Part shown: piece after piece, positions 25,681 through 34,908 of the stretch
Numbering within the stretch: the first letter of the stretch is position 1
Layout: each line of letters starts with the position of its first letter
Assembly (NCBI RefSeq): GCF_029871235.1
Contig: NZ_SSOM01000019.1
Span: 99,166-163,165, forward strand
Direction: 5' to 3'
From: Pseudomonas sp. BN411
GTDB lineage: Bacteria > Pseudomonadota > Gammaproteobacteria > Pseudomonadales > Pseudomonadaceae
DNA length: 64,000 nt
The notes under the pieces: model-generated
What the model saw: the letters and a program-made list of their open reading frames with translations, nothing else
What the model was told of the DNA's origin: nothing
The model's database searches: none
Position numbers and translations under genes: made by a program

Positions 25681-27012
25681 ATGACCAAGGCCAGACTGAG
25701 CCTCGCGTGGCAAATTCTCATCGGGCTGGTGCTGGGTATCGCCATTGGCGCCCTGCTCAACCACTTCAGTGCAGAAAAGGCCTGGTGGATCGCCAACGTC
25801 CTGCAACCGGCGGGCGACATCTTCATCCGCATGATCAAGATGATCGTCATCCCGATCGTCATCGCTTCGCTGGTCGTCGGCATTGCCGGCGTGGGCGATG
25901 CCAAGAAGCTCGGCCGCATCGGCCTGAAGACCATCATCTACTTCGAGATCATCACCACGGTGGCGATCGTGGTCGGCCTGCTGCTGGCCAACTTCTTCCA
26001 GCCCGGCTCCGGTATCGACATGAGCACCCTGGGCACGGTGGATATCTCCAAGTACCAGCAGACCGCCCAGGAAGTGCAGCATGACCATGCACTGGTCTCC
26101 ACCCTGCTGAACCTGATTCCCTCCAACATCTTCGCCGCCGTGGCCCGTGGGGAGATGCTGCCGATCATCTTCTTCTCGGTGATGTTCGGCCTTGGCCTGT
26201 CCAGCCTGCCGGGCGAGACTCGCGAGCCCCTGGTGAAGGTGTTCCAGGGCGTGTCCGAGACCATGTTCAAGGTCACCCACATGATCATGGCTTACGCGCC
26301 CATCGGTGTTTTCGCGCTGATCGCCGTGACCGTGGCCAACTTCGGCTTCGCCTCCCTGCTGCCGCTGGCCAAGCTGGTGGTGCTGGTCTACTTCGCCATC
26401 GCCTTCTTCGCCTTCATGGTGCTGGGCCTGGTAGCCCGCCTGTTCGGCTTCTCCATCATCAAGCTGATGCGCATCTTCAAGGACGAGCTGATCCTCGCCT
26501 ACTCCACCGCCAGCTCCGAGACCGTGCTGCCGCGCATCATCGAGAAGATGGAAGCCTACGGTGCGCCGCGTGCCATCAGCAGCTTCGTGGTCCCAACCGG
26601 CTACTCCTTCAACCTCGATGGTTCGACCCTGTACCAGAGCATCGCCGCGATCTTCATCGCCCAGCTCTATGGCATCGACCTGTCCATTGGCCAACAGCTG
26701 CTGCTGGTGCTGACCCTGATGGTCACCTCCAAGGGCATCGCCGGTGTTCCGGGCGTGTCCTTCGTGGTCCTGCTGGCCACCCTGGGCAGCGTCGGCATCC
26801 CGCTGGAAGGCCTGGCCTTCATCGCCGGTGTCGACCGCATCATGGACATGGCGCGCACCGCCCTGAACGTGATCGGCAACGCCCTGGCGGTGCTGGTGAT
26901 CGCCAAGTGGGAAGGCATGTACGACGCCGAGAAGGGCCAGCGCTACCTGGCCTCCCTGCACAGCCTGGGCGGCGGTGAAACGCAGCCCAAGGGCCGTGCG
27001 GTCATCGACTGA
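25681..27012 (+). CDS. gltP: Glutamate/aspartate:proton symporter GltP
   Basis: Dicarboxylate/amino-acid:cation symporter (DAACS/SLC1 family), 443 residues, inner membrane with eight transmembrane helices and two re-entrant loops. Visible family signatures are IRMIKMIVIPIVIASLVVGIAG near residues 52-75, AYSTASSETVLPRIIEKME (the first re-entrant loop, serine-rich), SFVVPTGYSFNLDGSTLYQ (helix 7 with the substrate-binding region) and SKGIAGVPGVSFVVLLATL (second re-entrant loop). The start at MTKARLSLAWQ was preferred over an upstream ATG because it fits the family's length. A terminator follows directly. Close to E. coli GltP and P. aeruginosa gltP in context. Confidence 0.94.
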   Translation: MTKARLSLAWQILIGLVLGIAIGALLNHFSAEKAWWIANVLQPAGDIFIRMIKMIVIPIVIASLVVGIAGVGDAKKLGRIGLKTIIYFEIITTVAIVVGLLLANFFQPGSGIDMSTLGTVDISKYQQTAQEVQHDHALVSTLLNLIPSNIFAAVARGEMLPIIFFSVMFGLGLSSLPGETREPLVKVFQGVSETMFKVTHMIMAYAPIGVFALIAVTVANFGFASLLPLAKLVVLVYFAIAFFAFMVLGLVARLFGFSIIKLMRIFKDELILAYSTASSETVLPRIIEKMEAYGAPRAISSFVVPTGYSFNLDGSTLYQSIAAIFIAQLYGIDLSIGQQLLLVLTLMVTSKGIAGVPGVSFVVLLATLGSVGIPLEGLAFIAGVDRIMDMARTALNVIGNALAVLVIAKWEGMYDAEKGQRYLASLHSLGGGETQPKGRAVID

Positions 27013-27033
27013 GATCGCGCCGCGCTGAATGAG

Positions 27034-27060
27034 AAAGCCCCGACCTGGTCGGGGCTTTTT
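27034..27060 (+). terminator. Intrinsic terminator of gltP
   Basis: AAAGCCCCGAC-ctg-GTCGGGGCTTTTT, an 11-pair hairpin with a T-run, 22 bases after the gltP stop. Confidence 0.95.
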
Positions 27061-27102
27061 ATTTGGTGACCTGGCTGAAGTCCCAGCCTGGCCAACACAC
27101 CC

Positions 27103-27290
27103 TCACCCCCGGCCCCTCTCCCAAGGGGAGAGGGGTGACTCACGCCGGTCAGTTCTAGCACGGACCGCCCCCTCTCCCTCTGGGGTGAAGAGGCACGCTT
27201 TCGGAAGCACCGCTTCCGGTGCCGATGAACGCCTGAGCGCGAAGCGATCAGGCTGGGGCGCAGAGCGGGGTTGGGGTGAGGGAAGCGGGA
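27103..27290. repeat. Degenerate extragenic repeat block (ccctcacccc ... ggggtgaggg)
   Basis: Inside the 365-base gap between gltP and the next gene. The outer arms are CCCTCACCCCCGGCCCCTC and GGGTTGGGGTGAGGG. Inside are CTCTCCC-aagg-GGGAGAG, cccctctccctctggggtg, and a gatgaacgcctgagcgcgaagcg stretch. It is of the kind found dispersed in many pseudomonad and xanthomonad genomes. A shorter relative seems to be present at 3969-4055. It is not a CRISPR: repeat units are not regular. Confidence 0.6.
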
Positions 27291-27377
27291 TTCGCTCGGA
27301 CTCAAAGGCAGATTGAATTCGCCGCTGTACGAGCTGCCCCGCTAGAATCCGCCTCACTGATTTCTGGGGGACTGCAA

Positions 27378-28604
27378 ATGCTCAACGGCCTGTGGCTGAG
27401 CTTCTTCCTGGTGGCGGCGGTGGCCGCGCTGGTGCGCTGGATCGGGGGGGACCCGGGGGTGTGGGCGGCGATGGTGGAAAGCCTGTTCGCCATGGCCAAG
27501 CTCTCGGTGGATGTGATGGTCCTGCTGTTCGGGACCCTGACCCTGTGGCTGGGCTTCCTGCGCATTGCCGAGAAGGCCGGCCTGGTGGATATCCTCGCGC
27601 GCCTGCTCGGCCCATTGTTCGCCCGCCTGATGCCGGAGGTTCCGCGGGGGCACCACGCCCTCGGCCTGGTCACCCTGAGCTTCACCGCCAACGGCCTGGG
27701 CCTGGACAACGCGGCCACACCCATCGGCCTCAAGGCGATGAAGGCGCTGCAGGAGCTGAACCCCAGCAGTACCTCGGCGAGCAATGCCCAGGTGCTGTTC
27801 ATGGTGATGAACGCCTCCTCCTTCGTGCTGCTGCCGGTGACCATTTTCATGTACCGCGCCCAGGCCGGTGCGACCGATCCGGCCCTGGTGTTCCTGCCGA
27901 TCCTCCTGGCCAACGCGATTTCCACCATGACGGCGCTACTGTCGGTGGCCTTCATGCAGCGGATCAAGCTGACCGACCCGGTCCTGCTCGCGTGGTTCGG
28001 CGGCGCTGCGCTGCTGCTCGGCGGGTTCATGGCGGTGCTGGCCGGCCTGTCGGCGACCGCGTTGACGGCGCTGTCCTCGTTGCTCGGCAACCTGACCCTG
28101 TTCGCCCTGATCCTCTGCTTCCTGCTGATGGGGGCGCTGAAGAAGGTGCCGATCTACGAGACCTTCGTGGAAGGCGCGAAGGAAGGCTTCGATGTGGCGA
28201 AGAACCTCCTGCCCTATCTGGTCGCGATGCTGTGTGCCGTGGGTGCCCTGCGCGCCTCGGGAGCCCTGGACCAGTTGCTCGACGTTATCCGCTGGGCGGT
28301 GGAAGGCCTGGGGCTGGACAGCCGCTTCGTCGAGGCGCTGCCCACCGGCCTGGTCAAGCCCTTCTCCGGTAGCGCCGCGCGGGCCATGTTGATCGAGACG
28401 ATCCAGTCCCAGGGCGTCGACAGCTTCCCTGCGCTGGTGGCCGCCACCATGCAGGGCAGCACCGAGACCACCTTCTACGTGCTGGCGGTGTATTTCGGCT
28501 CTGTGGGCATCCAGCGTGCCCGCCACGCCGTGGGCTGCGCCCTGCTGGCGGACCTGTCCGGTGTGCTGGCTTCCATCGGCGTCTGCTACTGGTTCTTTGG
28601 CTGA
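27378..28604 (+). CDS. Nucleoside-recognition (Gate) membrane protein, SpmA-SpmB fusion type
   Basis: Inner-membrane protein of 408 residues made of two Gate (nucleoside recognition) halves, as in fused spore-maturation proteins A and B. The first half includes LSVDVMVLLFGTLTLWLGFLRIAEKAG and TLSFTANGLGLDNAATPIGLKAMKALQELN. The second half has KKVPIYETFVEGAKEGFDVAKNLLPYLVAMLCAVGALRASGAL and STETTFYVLAVYFGSVGI. Transport substrate is unknown; in non-sporing bacteria the name SpmAB is historical. The start at MLNGLWLSFF has a TGGGGGA ribosome site. Single gene between the gltP terminator and a REP pair. Confidence 0.85.
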   Translation: MLNGLWLSFFLVAAVAALVRWIGGDPGVWAAMVESLFAMAKLSVDVMVLLFGTLTLWLGFLRIAEKAGLVDILARLLGPLFARLMPEVPRGHHALGLVTLSFTANGLGLDNAATPIGLKAMKALQELNPSSTSASNAQVLFMVMNASSFVLLPVTIFMYRAQAGATDPALVFLPILLANAISTMTALLSVAFMQRIKLTDPVLLAWFGGAALLLGGFMAVLAGLSATALTALSSLLGNLTLFALILCFLLMGALKKVPIYETFVEGAKEGFDVAKNLLPYLVAMLCAVGALRASGALDQLLDVIRWAVEGLGLDSRFVEALPTGLVKPFSGSAARAMLIETIQSQGVDSFPALVAATMQGSTETTFYVLAVYFGSVGIQRARHAVGCALLADLSGVLASIGVCYWFFG

Positions 28605-28635
28605 CCGGTGGGTTACCGCTGGCGGTGACGCTTTG

Positions 28636-28700
28636 TGTAGGAGCGAGCTTGCTCGCGAAAGACCGCGCTCGGACCGTTCGCGAGCAAGCTCGCTCCTACA
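28636..28700. repeat. Classical Pseudomonas REP inverted pair
   Basis: TGTAGGAGCGAGCTTGCTCGCGA and its inverse face each other around a 17-base centre, forming one long hairpin between two converging genes. This is the widespread pseudomonad REP sequence (gtaggagcgagcttgctcgcga), clearly different from the gaattcattcgcc REPIN family of this window. Confidence 0.92.
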
Positions 28701-28710
28701 AGTTTGGTGC

Positions 28711-29754
28711 TCAATGCGGTTTGGGTGGCAACTCGGACGGCGTGACCTTGAAGCGCAGGGTGCCGATCATCTGCCCCGCCTCGGTCAGCACCTGAACCTG
28801 CCAGCGCCCCACCGGGTTGCTGGGGAAATTCTGCTTGTGGGTCCAGGCGCGGTAGCCGGCCTCACGGCCGCCGTGGATGCCCAGGGCGATGCGGTCCACT
28901 TCGCGGCCATTGAAGCGCCACACGTGGTAGATGCGCTCGTTCAACCCGCGCGGCGCATTGATCGCGGTGTAGGCATAGAGCCCCTTACTGCGTAGTTCGG
29001 CGGCGCTGACTTCTTCCACGCCATCGCCCGGCGTGCGCTGGTGGTTATCCAGGTCCGGTGTCACCGCCACTTCGGTGAGCCAGAGGGTCGCTGGCGGCAC
29101 CCAGACTCGCGTCACCCAGCCCAGCCCGCCCAGGGCCAGGATCAGTACCGCCAGGCCCAGCACCCGCCACCAGCGCTGCCCACGGAACACCCCGAGCAGG
29201 CTGACGAAGGACAGCGCGACGGCGGTGCCCAGCGCCCAGCGGTAGCTCTGCGCGGTGGTCTGCTGGAGGATCAGCGGCAGCGCGGCCAACAGCACGGCGA
29301 ACAGCGTCAGCGTGTGATAGGCCAGGAACAGCCAGCGGCGCGGCGCCAGGTGGCGGTTGTAGATCGGGTCGGTGATCGAGCACAGCGCCGCCACACCCAA
29401 TAGCCCGGTGAACAGGGCCTGGCCGCTGTTCCAGCTGGTGGTGATGGCGAAGAACGGCAGCACGAAGAACAGGCTTTCCTGGTGGATCAGCTGGGTCAGG
29501 AAACGCATCAAGGGTGGCGGCAGTTCGATGCCGAAGAGGCGCTCGACGCTGCGTCGGAACAGGTTCTCCAGCATCAGCCAGACCCAGCTCACCAGCAGCA
29601 GGATGGCGATCACCTTGGCCACCCGTGCGCCCCGCTCCACCAGGAAGAAGCTCGCCATGCCGGAGCAGAAGCCGTAGAGGGCGATCAGCCGTGGATGGCG
29701 TTGCAGCAGCTCGATGAGCTTGAGCACTTGCGGTTTAAAGGTGGACAGCAGCAT
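28711..29754 (-). CDS. DUF5924/DUF2914 membrane protein
   Basis: 347-residue protein of unknown function. The N-terminal two thirds hold about seven membrane segments (IALYGFCSGMASFFLVERG, KVIAILLLVSWVWLML, ESLFFVLPFFAITTSWNSGQALFTGLLG, WLFLAYHTLTLFAVLLAALPLIL and others). The C-terminal third is periplasmic-like DUF2914: LYAYTAINAPRGLNERIYHVWRFNG..., WTHKQNFPSNPVGRWQVQVLTEAGQMIGTLRFKV. The start at MLLSTFKPQ was chosen since upstream sequence in frame is Pro/Arg-rich non-coding; the ribosome site is weak. A REP pair lies just after the stop. Confidence 0.8.
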   Translation of the reverse strand: MLLSTFKPQVLKLIELLQRHPRLIALYGFCSGMASFFLVERGARVAKVIAILLLVSWVWLMLENLFRRSVERLFGIELPPPLMRFLTQLIHQESLFFVLPFFAITTSWNSGQALFTGLLGVAALCSITDPIYNRHLAPRRWLFLAYHTLTLFAVLLAALPLILQQTTAQSYRWALGTAVALSFVSLLGVFRGQRWWRVLGLAVLILALGGLGWVTRVWVPPATLWLTEVAVTPDLDNHQRTPGDGVEEVSAAELRSKGLYAYTAINAPRGLNERIYHVWRFNGREVDRIALGIHGGREAGYRAWTHKQNFPSNPVGRWQVQVLTEAGQMIGTLRFKVTPSELPPKPH

Positions 29755-29837
29755 CGGTCGCGACTGGGCTGTGGGCGAAGGCGCGCAGGATACTGCCCAC
29801 CGGGGGCCCTGAGAAGGCGCGCCGGACGGCCTGCGGC

Positions 29838-30341
29838 TCAGCCCAGCAGCAGGCGCATCTTCTGCGGCTGGTCGGCGCGGCCGTTGGGCAGGGTCACCGG
29901 CGGCAGGTCCGCCAGCCAGCGAAAGGCGAAGCGCTCGTAGAGGCGGATGGCGGTCGCGTTGGACTTCAGCACCGTAAGCTCCACCCGACGCATGTCCAGC
30001 TGGCGGCAATGTTCGAGCGCCGCCTCCATCAGATTGCCGCCCAGGCCCCGGTTGCGATGGGCCTTCCTCACCTGCATGCCGAGCACGCCGAAGTCTTCCC
30101 CGGAGCCATCTTCCATGCGGCAGAAGCTGGCGGGGAAAACCTCGATGGACCCCACCAGGTCGCTTTCGACTTCGGCGACGAACTGCGGCAGATCCAGCGG
30201 CAGCGAGCGCAGCAGCATCGCCCGCATCTGCGCGATGGGCGGCGCCTCGGCCCGCAGCAGGAACTCACCCTCGGCGCAGACTTCGGCGAAGAGGCGATGC
30301 AAGGCTTCGATATCGCTGATGCGCAGCTTCCTGATCGACAT
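29838..30341 (-). CDS. GNAT-family N-acetyltransferase
   Basis: 167-residue acetyl-CoA-dependent acyltransferase, substrate unknown. It begins MSIRKLRISDIEALHRLFAEVCAEGEFLL. The acetyl-CoA loop is the motif-A segment VRKAHRNRGLGGNLMEAALEHC (R-x-x-G-x-G/A type), followed by RRVELTVLKSNATAIRLYERFAFRW, the conserved motif B pattern. The start has an AGGA ribosome site (cggagcaggacgccc before ATG). It lies downstream of the Aer-like receptor on the same strand, 61 bases away, and could be transcribed with it. Confidence 0.87.
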   Translation of the reverse strand: MSIRKLRISDIEALHRLFAEVCAEGEFLLRAEAPPIAQMRAMLLRSLPLDLPQFVAEVESDLVGSIEVFPASFCRMEDGSGEDFGVLGMQVRKAHRNRGLGGNLMEAALEHCRQLDMRRVELTVLKSNATAIRLYERFAFRWLADLPPVTLPNGRADQPQKMRLLLG

Positions 30342-30402
30342 GGGCGTCCTGCTCCGAGGAAATGCTGGCACTCTCGCCCAGGGCTCGTTGTCTGGCAATG
30401 CT

Positions 30403-31995
30403 TCAACCGTGCCGGTGGCGCCTCTCCCAGAATTGCTGGGCCAGCGCCTGCAGGTCCGCCGCCAGCTCCGCCACCCGGTGGGCGCTGTGCTGGCTGTGGC
30501 CACTGCTTTCGGCATTGCTGTCGGCGGCGATGCGGATGCTCGCCAGGCTGTGCTGGATTTCCTCACTGGCGGCGCTCTGCTGCTCCACCGCGCTGGCGAT
30601 CTGCAGGCTCATGCTGCTGATTTCGCTGACCTGGCCATTGATCCGGGCCAGGGAATCGCTGGCGCGCAATGCCTGTTGCAGGCTTTCGGAAGCCTGCCGG
30701 CAACTTTGCTGCATCGCTTCCACGGCATCGCCGGCGCCCTGCTGGAGTCTGGCGATCAGTGTGTGGATTTCTTCCGTGGAGTGCCGGGTCCGCGAAGCCA
30801 GGGCACGTACCTCGTCGGCGACCACCGCGAATCCCCGGCCGGACTCGCCCGCGCGGGCCGCTTCGATCGCGGCGTTCAACGCCAACAGGTTGGTCTGTTC
30901 GGCAATGCTGCGGATCACCTCCAGGATCTGGCTGATATCGCCACTGTGGCTACGCAGTGCCTGCACGGTGCTACTGGCCTGGCGAACCTCTTCTTCGAGG
31001 CTGGCGATGTGCAGGCGGGTGGCATCCACTTCCTCCCGGCCAGCGCTCGCGGCTGCGTCGGTCTGGTCGGCGGCGGTGGCGCCTTGCTGGGCGCTGCGCG
31101 CCACTTCCTGGACGCTGCAGGCCATCTGCTCAATGGCACTGGCGACATGCTCGGTATCCAGCTGCTGGCGGAGGGTCGCCTCGCTGGTGCTGGCCACCGA
31201 CGACGCCAGGTGGCTGGCATGGCCCGCGAGCTGCCGGGCGGATTCAGCGATACGCCCGACCACGGCGCCCGCCTCGGCCTCCAGCATGCGCATGGCGAAG
31301 TCGAGTTCGCCGAATTCGTCGGTCCGGCCGCAATAGAGCCACTGGCCGATAGGGTTGTCGGCGATGCGCCTGGCCTTGCCCAACAGTGCGTTCAGGGGAC
31401 GCAGCTGCCAGTGGATCCAGGCACCACAGGCCCCCAGGCTGGCGAGGGCGGCAGGAACCTCGGCGAAGGGCAGCATGCTGTCGAGTACAAGGGCGAGGCC
31501 AAGGCCGGAGAGGCCGGCGGCGCCGCAACCTGCCAGCAGGCGTGCACGCAGGCCCAGGAGCGGACGCCGCAGGGCACCTGGCAGGCGCCCTTCCCGCAGG
31601 TTCGCGTAGAGCCGTTCCGCCGCCGCGGCCCGGGCGGGTTCGGGACGGGTCCGCACCGACTGGTATTCCACCACCTTGCCGTCCCGCACCACTGGCGTGA
31701 CATAGGCACTGACCCAGTAGTGGTCGCCGTTCTTGCAGCGGTTCTTCACCAGCCCCATCCAGCTGCGGCCACCCTTGAGGGTCTGCCAGAGATGGGCGAA
31801 GGCTTGCGGCGGCATGTCCGGGTGACGCACCAGGTTGTGGCTGCGCCCCAGCAGTTCGTCGCGGTCGAAGCCGCTGATGGCCAGGAAGTCGTCGTTGACG
31901 TGGGTGATGACCCCTTTAAGGTCCGTGGTGGAGAGGATGTTGGCATTGGCGTCGAACTCGACCGCCCGGCCGCTGACCGGCAAGTTGATCTTCAT
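30403..31995 (-). CDS. PAS-containing methyl-accepting chemotaxis protein, Aer-like
   Basis: 530-residue receptor resembling the aerotaxis sensor Aer. The N-terminal PAS domain at about 10-120 contains [26 protein letters not shown] and [45 protein letters not shown], the hallmark of Aer-type FAD-binding PAS. A membrane hairpin follows at about 145-195, then a HAMP-like linker. The signalling domain has the conserved tip [42 protein letters not shown]. No C-terminal CheR-docking pentapeptide is seen, as in Aer. The start overlaps the stop of the upstream c-di-GMP gene (ATGA). Ligand: probably redox/FAD, by inference from PAS type. Confidence 0.88.
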   Translation of the reverse strand: MKINLPVSGRAVEFDANANILSTTDLKGVITHVNDDFLAISGFDRDELLGRSHNLVRHPDMPPQAFAHLWQTLKGGRSWMGLVKNRCKNGDHYWVSAYVTPVVRDGKVVEYQSVRTRPEPARAAAAERLYANLREGRLPGALRRPLLGLRARLLAGCGAAGLSGLGLALVLDSMLPFAEVPAALASLGACGAWIHWQLRPLNALLGKARRIADNPIGQWLYCGRTDEFGELDFAMRMLEAEAGAVVGRIAESARQLAGHASHLASSVASTSEATLRQQLDTEHVASAIEQMACSVQEVARSAQQGATAADQTDAAASAGREEVDATRLHIASLEEEVRQASSTVQALRSHSGDISQILEVIRSIAEQTNLLALNAAIEAARAGESGRGFAVVADEVRALASRTRHSTEEIHTLIARLQQGAGDAVEAMQQSCRQASESLQQALRASDSLARINGQVSEISSMSLQIASAVEQQSAASEEIQHSLASIRIAADSNAESSGHSQHSAHRVAELAADLQALAQQFWERRHRHG

Positions 31996-34241
31996 CGGCT
32001 GCTCCCCTGGCTATCTTCGCGGGTCCTGGTGGCCGGACCCGGCAGGCATCCTTCGCCCTCGAACCCTTCCTCGCCCAGCAACAGCGGTTCGAGCATGTCC
32101 GGCGGCCGTGGGCGGCTGAACCAGTACCCCTGCGCGTAGCGACAGTCCTGGCCAAGCAGGAAATCCAGGTGCGCCGGGTCTTCGACGCCCTCGGCCACCA
32201 CTTCCAGGCCGAGGCTGCGGCCCAGGCCGATGATGGCTCGGGAGATGGCGTTCAGTTCGGGGTCGTCTGGCGCGCCGCCGATGAAGCTGCGATCCACCTT
32301 GAGGATCTGCAGCGGAAAGCGCTTGAGGTAGCCGAGGGAGGAATAGCCGGTGCCGAAGTCGTCCAGGGCCAGGCGGACCCCGAGCACGGCCAGTTCGCGC
32401 AGGCACGCCAGGGTCTCGGCGCTGTCCTGCATCAGCAGGCTCTCGGTGATCTCCAGCACCAGGCTGGTAGGACGCAGCCCGCTCTCGCGCAGGATGGCCG
32501 TGACCCGCTGGGCGAACCCCGGCTGCAGCAGCTGTCGGCTGGAGAGATTCACCGAGCAACTGAGGTCCTCCTGGCCGACCAGTTGCCAACGGCGGGTCTG
32601 CCGGCAGGCTTCCCGCAGCACCCAGTCGCCGACCGCGATGATCTCGCCGGATTCCTCCAGCGCGGGAATGAACTGCAATGGTGATTCCAGCCGGCCATTC
32701 CGGCGCCAGCGCAGCAGGGCCTCGACTGCGGTGACCTGCGGCCGGCTGCCATCGATGCGGCAGATCGGCTGGTAATGCAGTTCGAACTCGTCGCGAGCCA
32801 GCGCGTGGGCCAGGGCGTTGTGCAGGTCGAGACGCTTCTGGGCTGCGGCCTGCAGTTCGGTGCTGTAGCGGGCGAACTGGGCCTTGCCGGCTTCCTTGGC
32901 GCGGTACAGGGCCAGGTCGGCGGCCTGGAGGGTGTCCACCGCCTGCCCCTCGGCCAGCAGCCCGGTAATGCCGATGCTGGCGCTGACCGCCAGGCTGTGG
33001 TCGTCCAGGTGCAGGGGTTGGTGCAGGCTGTCGAGCATGCGTTGGGCGACCTGTTCGGCGTCGGCCAGGCAGGCCAGGTCGTCCAGCAGCACCACGAACT
33101 CGTCGCCGCCGAAACGCACCAGGTGGTCCCCCGGACGCAGGCAGCGGGTAAGGCGCTGGCTCACCTCCACCAGCACGCGGTCACCCATGGCGTGGCCCAG
33201 GCTGTCGTTGATCAGCTTGAAGCGGTCGAGGTCGATGAACAGCAGCCCGGCGTCCCTTGCTCCGGGACGCTGGCGGCGTTGCAGTGCCTGTTGCAGCAAC
33301 TCGTCCAGGCGCAGGCGGTTGGCCAGGCCGGTCAGGGGATCGTGGCGGGCGGCGTGGCGCAGTTGCTGTTCGGAAAGCTTGCGCTGGCTGATGTCGGTCT
33401 GCGAGCCGGCCATGCGCCCTTCTTCCGCCACGCCGCGCACCAGTACCCAGAGGTAGGCGCCGTCGCGACGGCGGATACGGTACTCGTGATTCAGCCAGGG
33501 TGTGTCGCCGCGCAGGTGGGCATCCACCGCCTGGCGCAGGCCCGGCAGATCGTCCGGATGAACCCGGCCAAACCAGCTGGAGCTGCCCTCGCCCAGGCTG
33601 TCGCGGCCCAGGCCAAGCATCGCTGCCCAGCGTTCGGAAAGGTAGATCCGGTCCGTTTCCAGGTCCCAGTCCCAGAGGCCGTCGTTGGCCCCGCGCAGCG
33701 CCCGGGCAAAACGCGCTTCGCTGTCCTCCAGGGCCTGGCGTTGTGCGCTGCTGTAAGTGTCGATGGCCAGTGCCATGTCGAAGAACACCGCCTTCAGCAG
33801 GCTGGCATAGACGGACTGGTCCGTGCCTTCGCCCAGCAGTGCGCCGAGCATGTGGTCCAGGTACAGGCGGTAGGCGCCCAGGTACCACTTGAGGTCGACC
33901 CCCACGTGCTGGTGCACCAGGCCAACGCGCAACCGGTCGAGCACATAGCCACGGTCGTAGGGGCCACGCCAGAGCCGCTGGTAGTAGTCGAGCTGGCTGT
34001 GCTTGAGGCGTTTAAGGGTGACCGGATCGTGGAGGATGCCGGCGATGGGCTCGAACTGCGCCAGGTGGTCGTACAGGCGTTCGACGAAGGCCTGGTGGCA
34101 GTCGTCCAGACTCGCTCCCCGGCTGGCCAGGTGCGCCGCGTCCTTGTCCTGCCAGTCCAGGTAGCGGCAGCGCATCGTGACTTCCGCACGTGACAGGCCG
34201 ATGCGGCCGAGCATTCCCTCGAGTTGTCGTTCCAGGCCCAT
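31992..34241 (-). CDS. Globin-coupled PAS-GGDEF-EAL cyclic-di-GMP enzyme
   Basis: 749-residue cytoplasmic protein. The N-terminal domain at about 1-165 is a protoglobin/globin-coupled sensor: Tyr27 in the RYLDWQ position typical of the distal-pocket tyrosine, proximal His110 in [20 protein letters not shown], and [25 protein letters not shown] before it. A PAS domain lies at about 175-290. The GGDEF domain (300-465) has intact GGDEF at 378-382 and inhibitory site RPGD at 369-372. The EAL domain (475-735) has EAL at 507-509, [13 protein letters not shown] at 627-635, K648 and EGVE at 684-687. Both catalytic cores look complete, so heme-bound oxygen may switch synthesis versus breakdown. Ribosome site GGGAGG. 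Confidence 0.9.
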   Translation of the reverse strand: MGLERQLEGMLGRIGLSRAEVTMRCRYLDWQDKDAAHLASRGASLDDCHQAFVERLYDHLAQFEPIAGILHDPVTLKRLKHSQLDYYQRLWRGPYDRGYVLDRLRVGLVHQHVGVDLKWYLGAYRLYLDHMLGALLGEGTDQSVYASLLKAVFFDMALAIDTYSSAQRQALEDSEARFARALRGANDGLWDWDLETDRIYLSERWAAMLGLGRDSLGEGSSSWFGRVHPDDLPGLRQAVDAHLRGDTPWLNHEYRIRRRDGAYLWVLVRGVAEEGRMAGSQTDISQRKLSEQQLRHAARHDPLTGLANRLRLDELLQQALQRRQRPGARDAGLLFIDLDRFKLINDSLGHAMGDRVLVEVSQRLTRCLRPGDHLVRFGGDEFVVLLDDLACLADAEQVAQRMLDSLHQPLHLDDHSLAVSASIGITGLLAEGQAVDTLQAADLALYRAKEAGKAQFARYSTELQAAAQKRLDLHNALAHALARDEFELHYQPICRIDGSRPQVTAVEALLRWRRNGRLESPLQFIPALEESGEIIAVGDWVLREACRQTRRWQLVGQEDLSCSVNLSSRQLLQPGFAQRVTAILRESGLRPTSLVLEITESLLMQDSAETLACLRELAVLGVRLALDDFGTGYSSLGYLKRFPLQILKVDRSFIGGAPDDPELNAISRAIIGLGRSLGLEVVAEGVEDPAHLDFLLGQDCRYAQGYWFSRPRPPDMLEPLLLGEEGFEGEGCLPGPATRTREDSQGSSR

Positions 34242-34272
34242 GCATCCTCCCTTGGATGTTTTCTGCGGGCAT

Positions 34273-34327
34273 AAAAAAAGCGCCGTGATCGACATCCCCC
34301 GGAGGAGATGCCGATCACGGCGCTTTG
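34273..34327 (-). terminator. Strong hairpin terminator of the 103-residue hypothetical gene
   Basis: AAAGCGCCGTGATCG and CGATCACGGCGCTTT form a 15-pair stem. On the minus strand a run of T residues follows, so it stops transcription from the 103-residue gene before the globin-PAS-GGDEF-EAL gene. The inner sequence (acatcccccggaggagatgc) can pair further. The stem may also act on plus-strand transcripts. Confidence 0.85.
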
Positions 34328-34402
34328 TCTTGCAGGCCCCTTGCGTCCTGCCCGGCAAAGCCGGCTTCCGCATTGGCGGAACCTTGCGGCCCCGTTTTTA
34401 CC

Positions 34403-34714
34403 TCAGTCGTCGGGAGGCGGCAACTCCCCCAGTGCCTGTTCGAGTCGTTTGCGCAGGCGGCCCAGCTCACTGGAACGGAAGGCGTGGCGGGTGCGGTCCA
34501 GTACCTCCACCGCCTCGCCCAGCAGGGCATGCACACGACCGGCATGGTTCAGCGGCGCGTCCTTCAGCCAGCGGCACAGCGGGGCCTTCGAGCAGTCGCT
34601 GCTGGTGGTCAGCACGGTGCACTCCAGGGCGTTGTACGTCAGCAGCTGGCGCGCCTGGTCGGCGAGCACACGGTCATCGCTGATCAGCAACAGGGGTGGG
34701 AGGATGCGGGGCAT
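34403..34714 (-). CDS. Small hypothetical protein with receiver-like N terminus
   Basis: 103 residues, not recognised. The N-terminal part (LPPLLLISDDRVLADQARQLLTYNALECTVLTTSS) recalls the first beta-alpha-beta of a response-regulator receiver (acidic pair after a hydrophobic strand) but the rest is too short for one. The C-terminal half is helical and basic (LDRTRHAFRSSELGRLRKRLEQALGELPPPDD). The gene has its own terminator downstream and the globin operon starts after it. Function unknown; it could be a c-di-GMP-related adaptor, but nothing in the sequence shows this. Confidence 0.65.
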   Translation of the reverse strand: MPRILPPLLLISDDRVLADQARQLLTYNALECTVLTTSSDCSKAPLCRWLKDAPLNHAGRVHALLGEAVEVLDRTRHAFRSSELGRLRKRLEQALGELPPPDD

Positions 34715-34908
34715 GGCGGATTAGTCTGATATCAATTGGCCATCGACTTTATCCGCGTGCCTGTGGACAAATATTGATCCGCATCAGTTGTCGCGATTGG
34801 CCACTCGCGCTGGCGATGTCGGCCACTGTCGCTCCCGGGGCGGACGACTAAGCTGCTCTGGCCTTGCGCCCGCGAGCGGCGACAGAAGAACAACAAGAGA
34901 ACCCATCG

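Noticed and set aside
27103..27290. Short repeated strings resembling a CRISPR array
   Set aside because: Arms are unequal and irregular, no constant repeat-spacer period and no cas genes nearby; it fits a degenerate extragenic palindrome.
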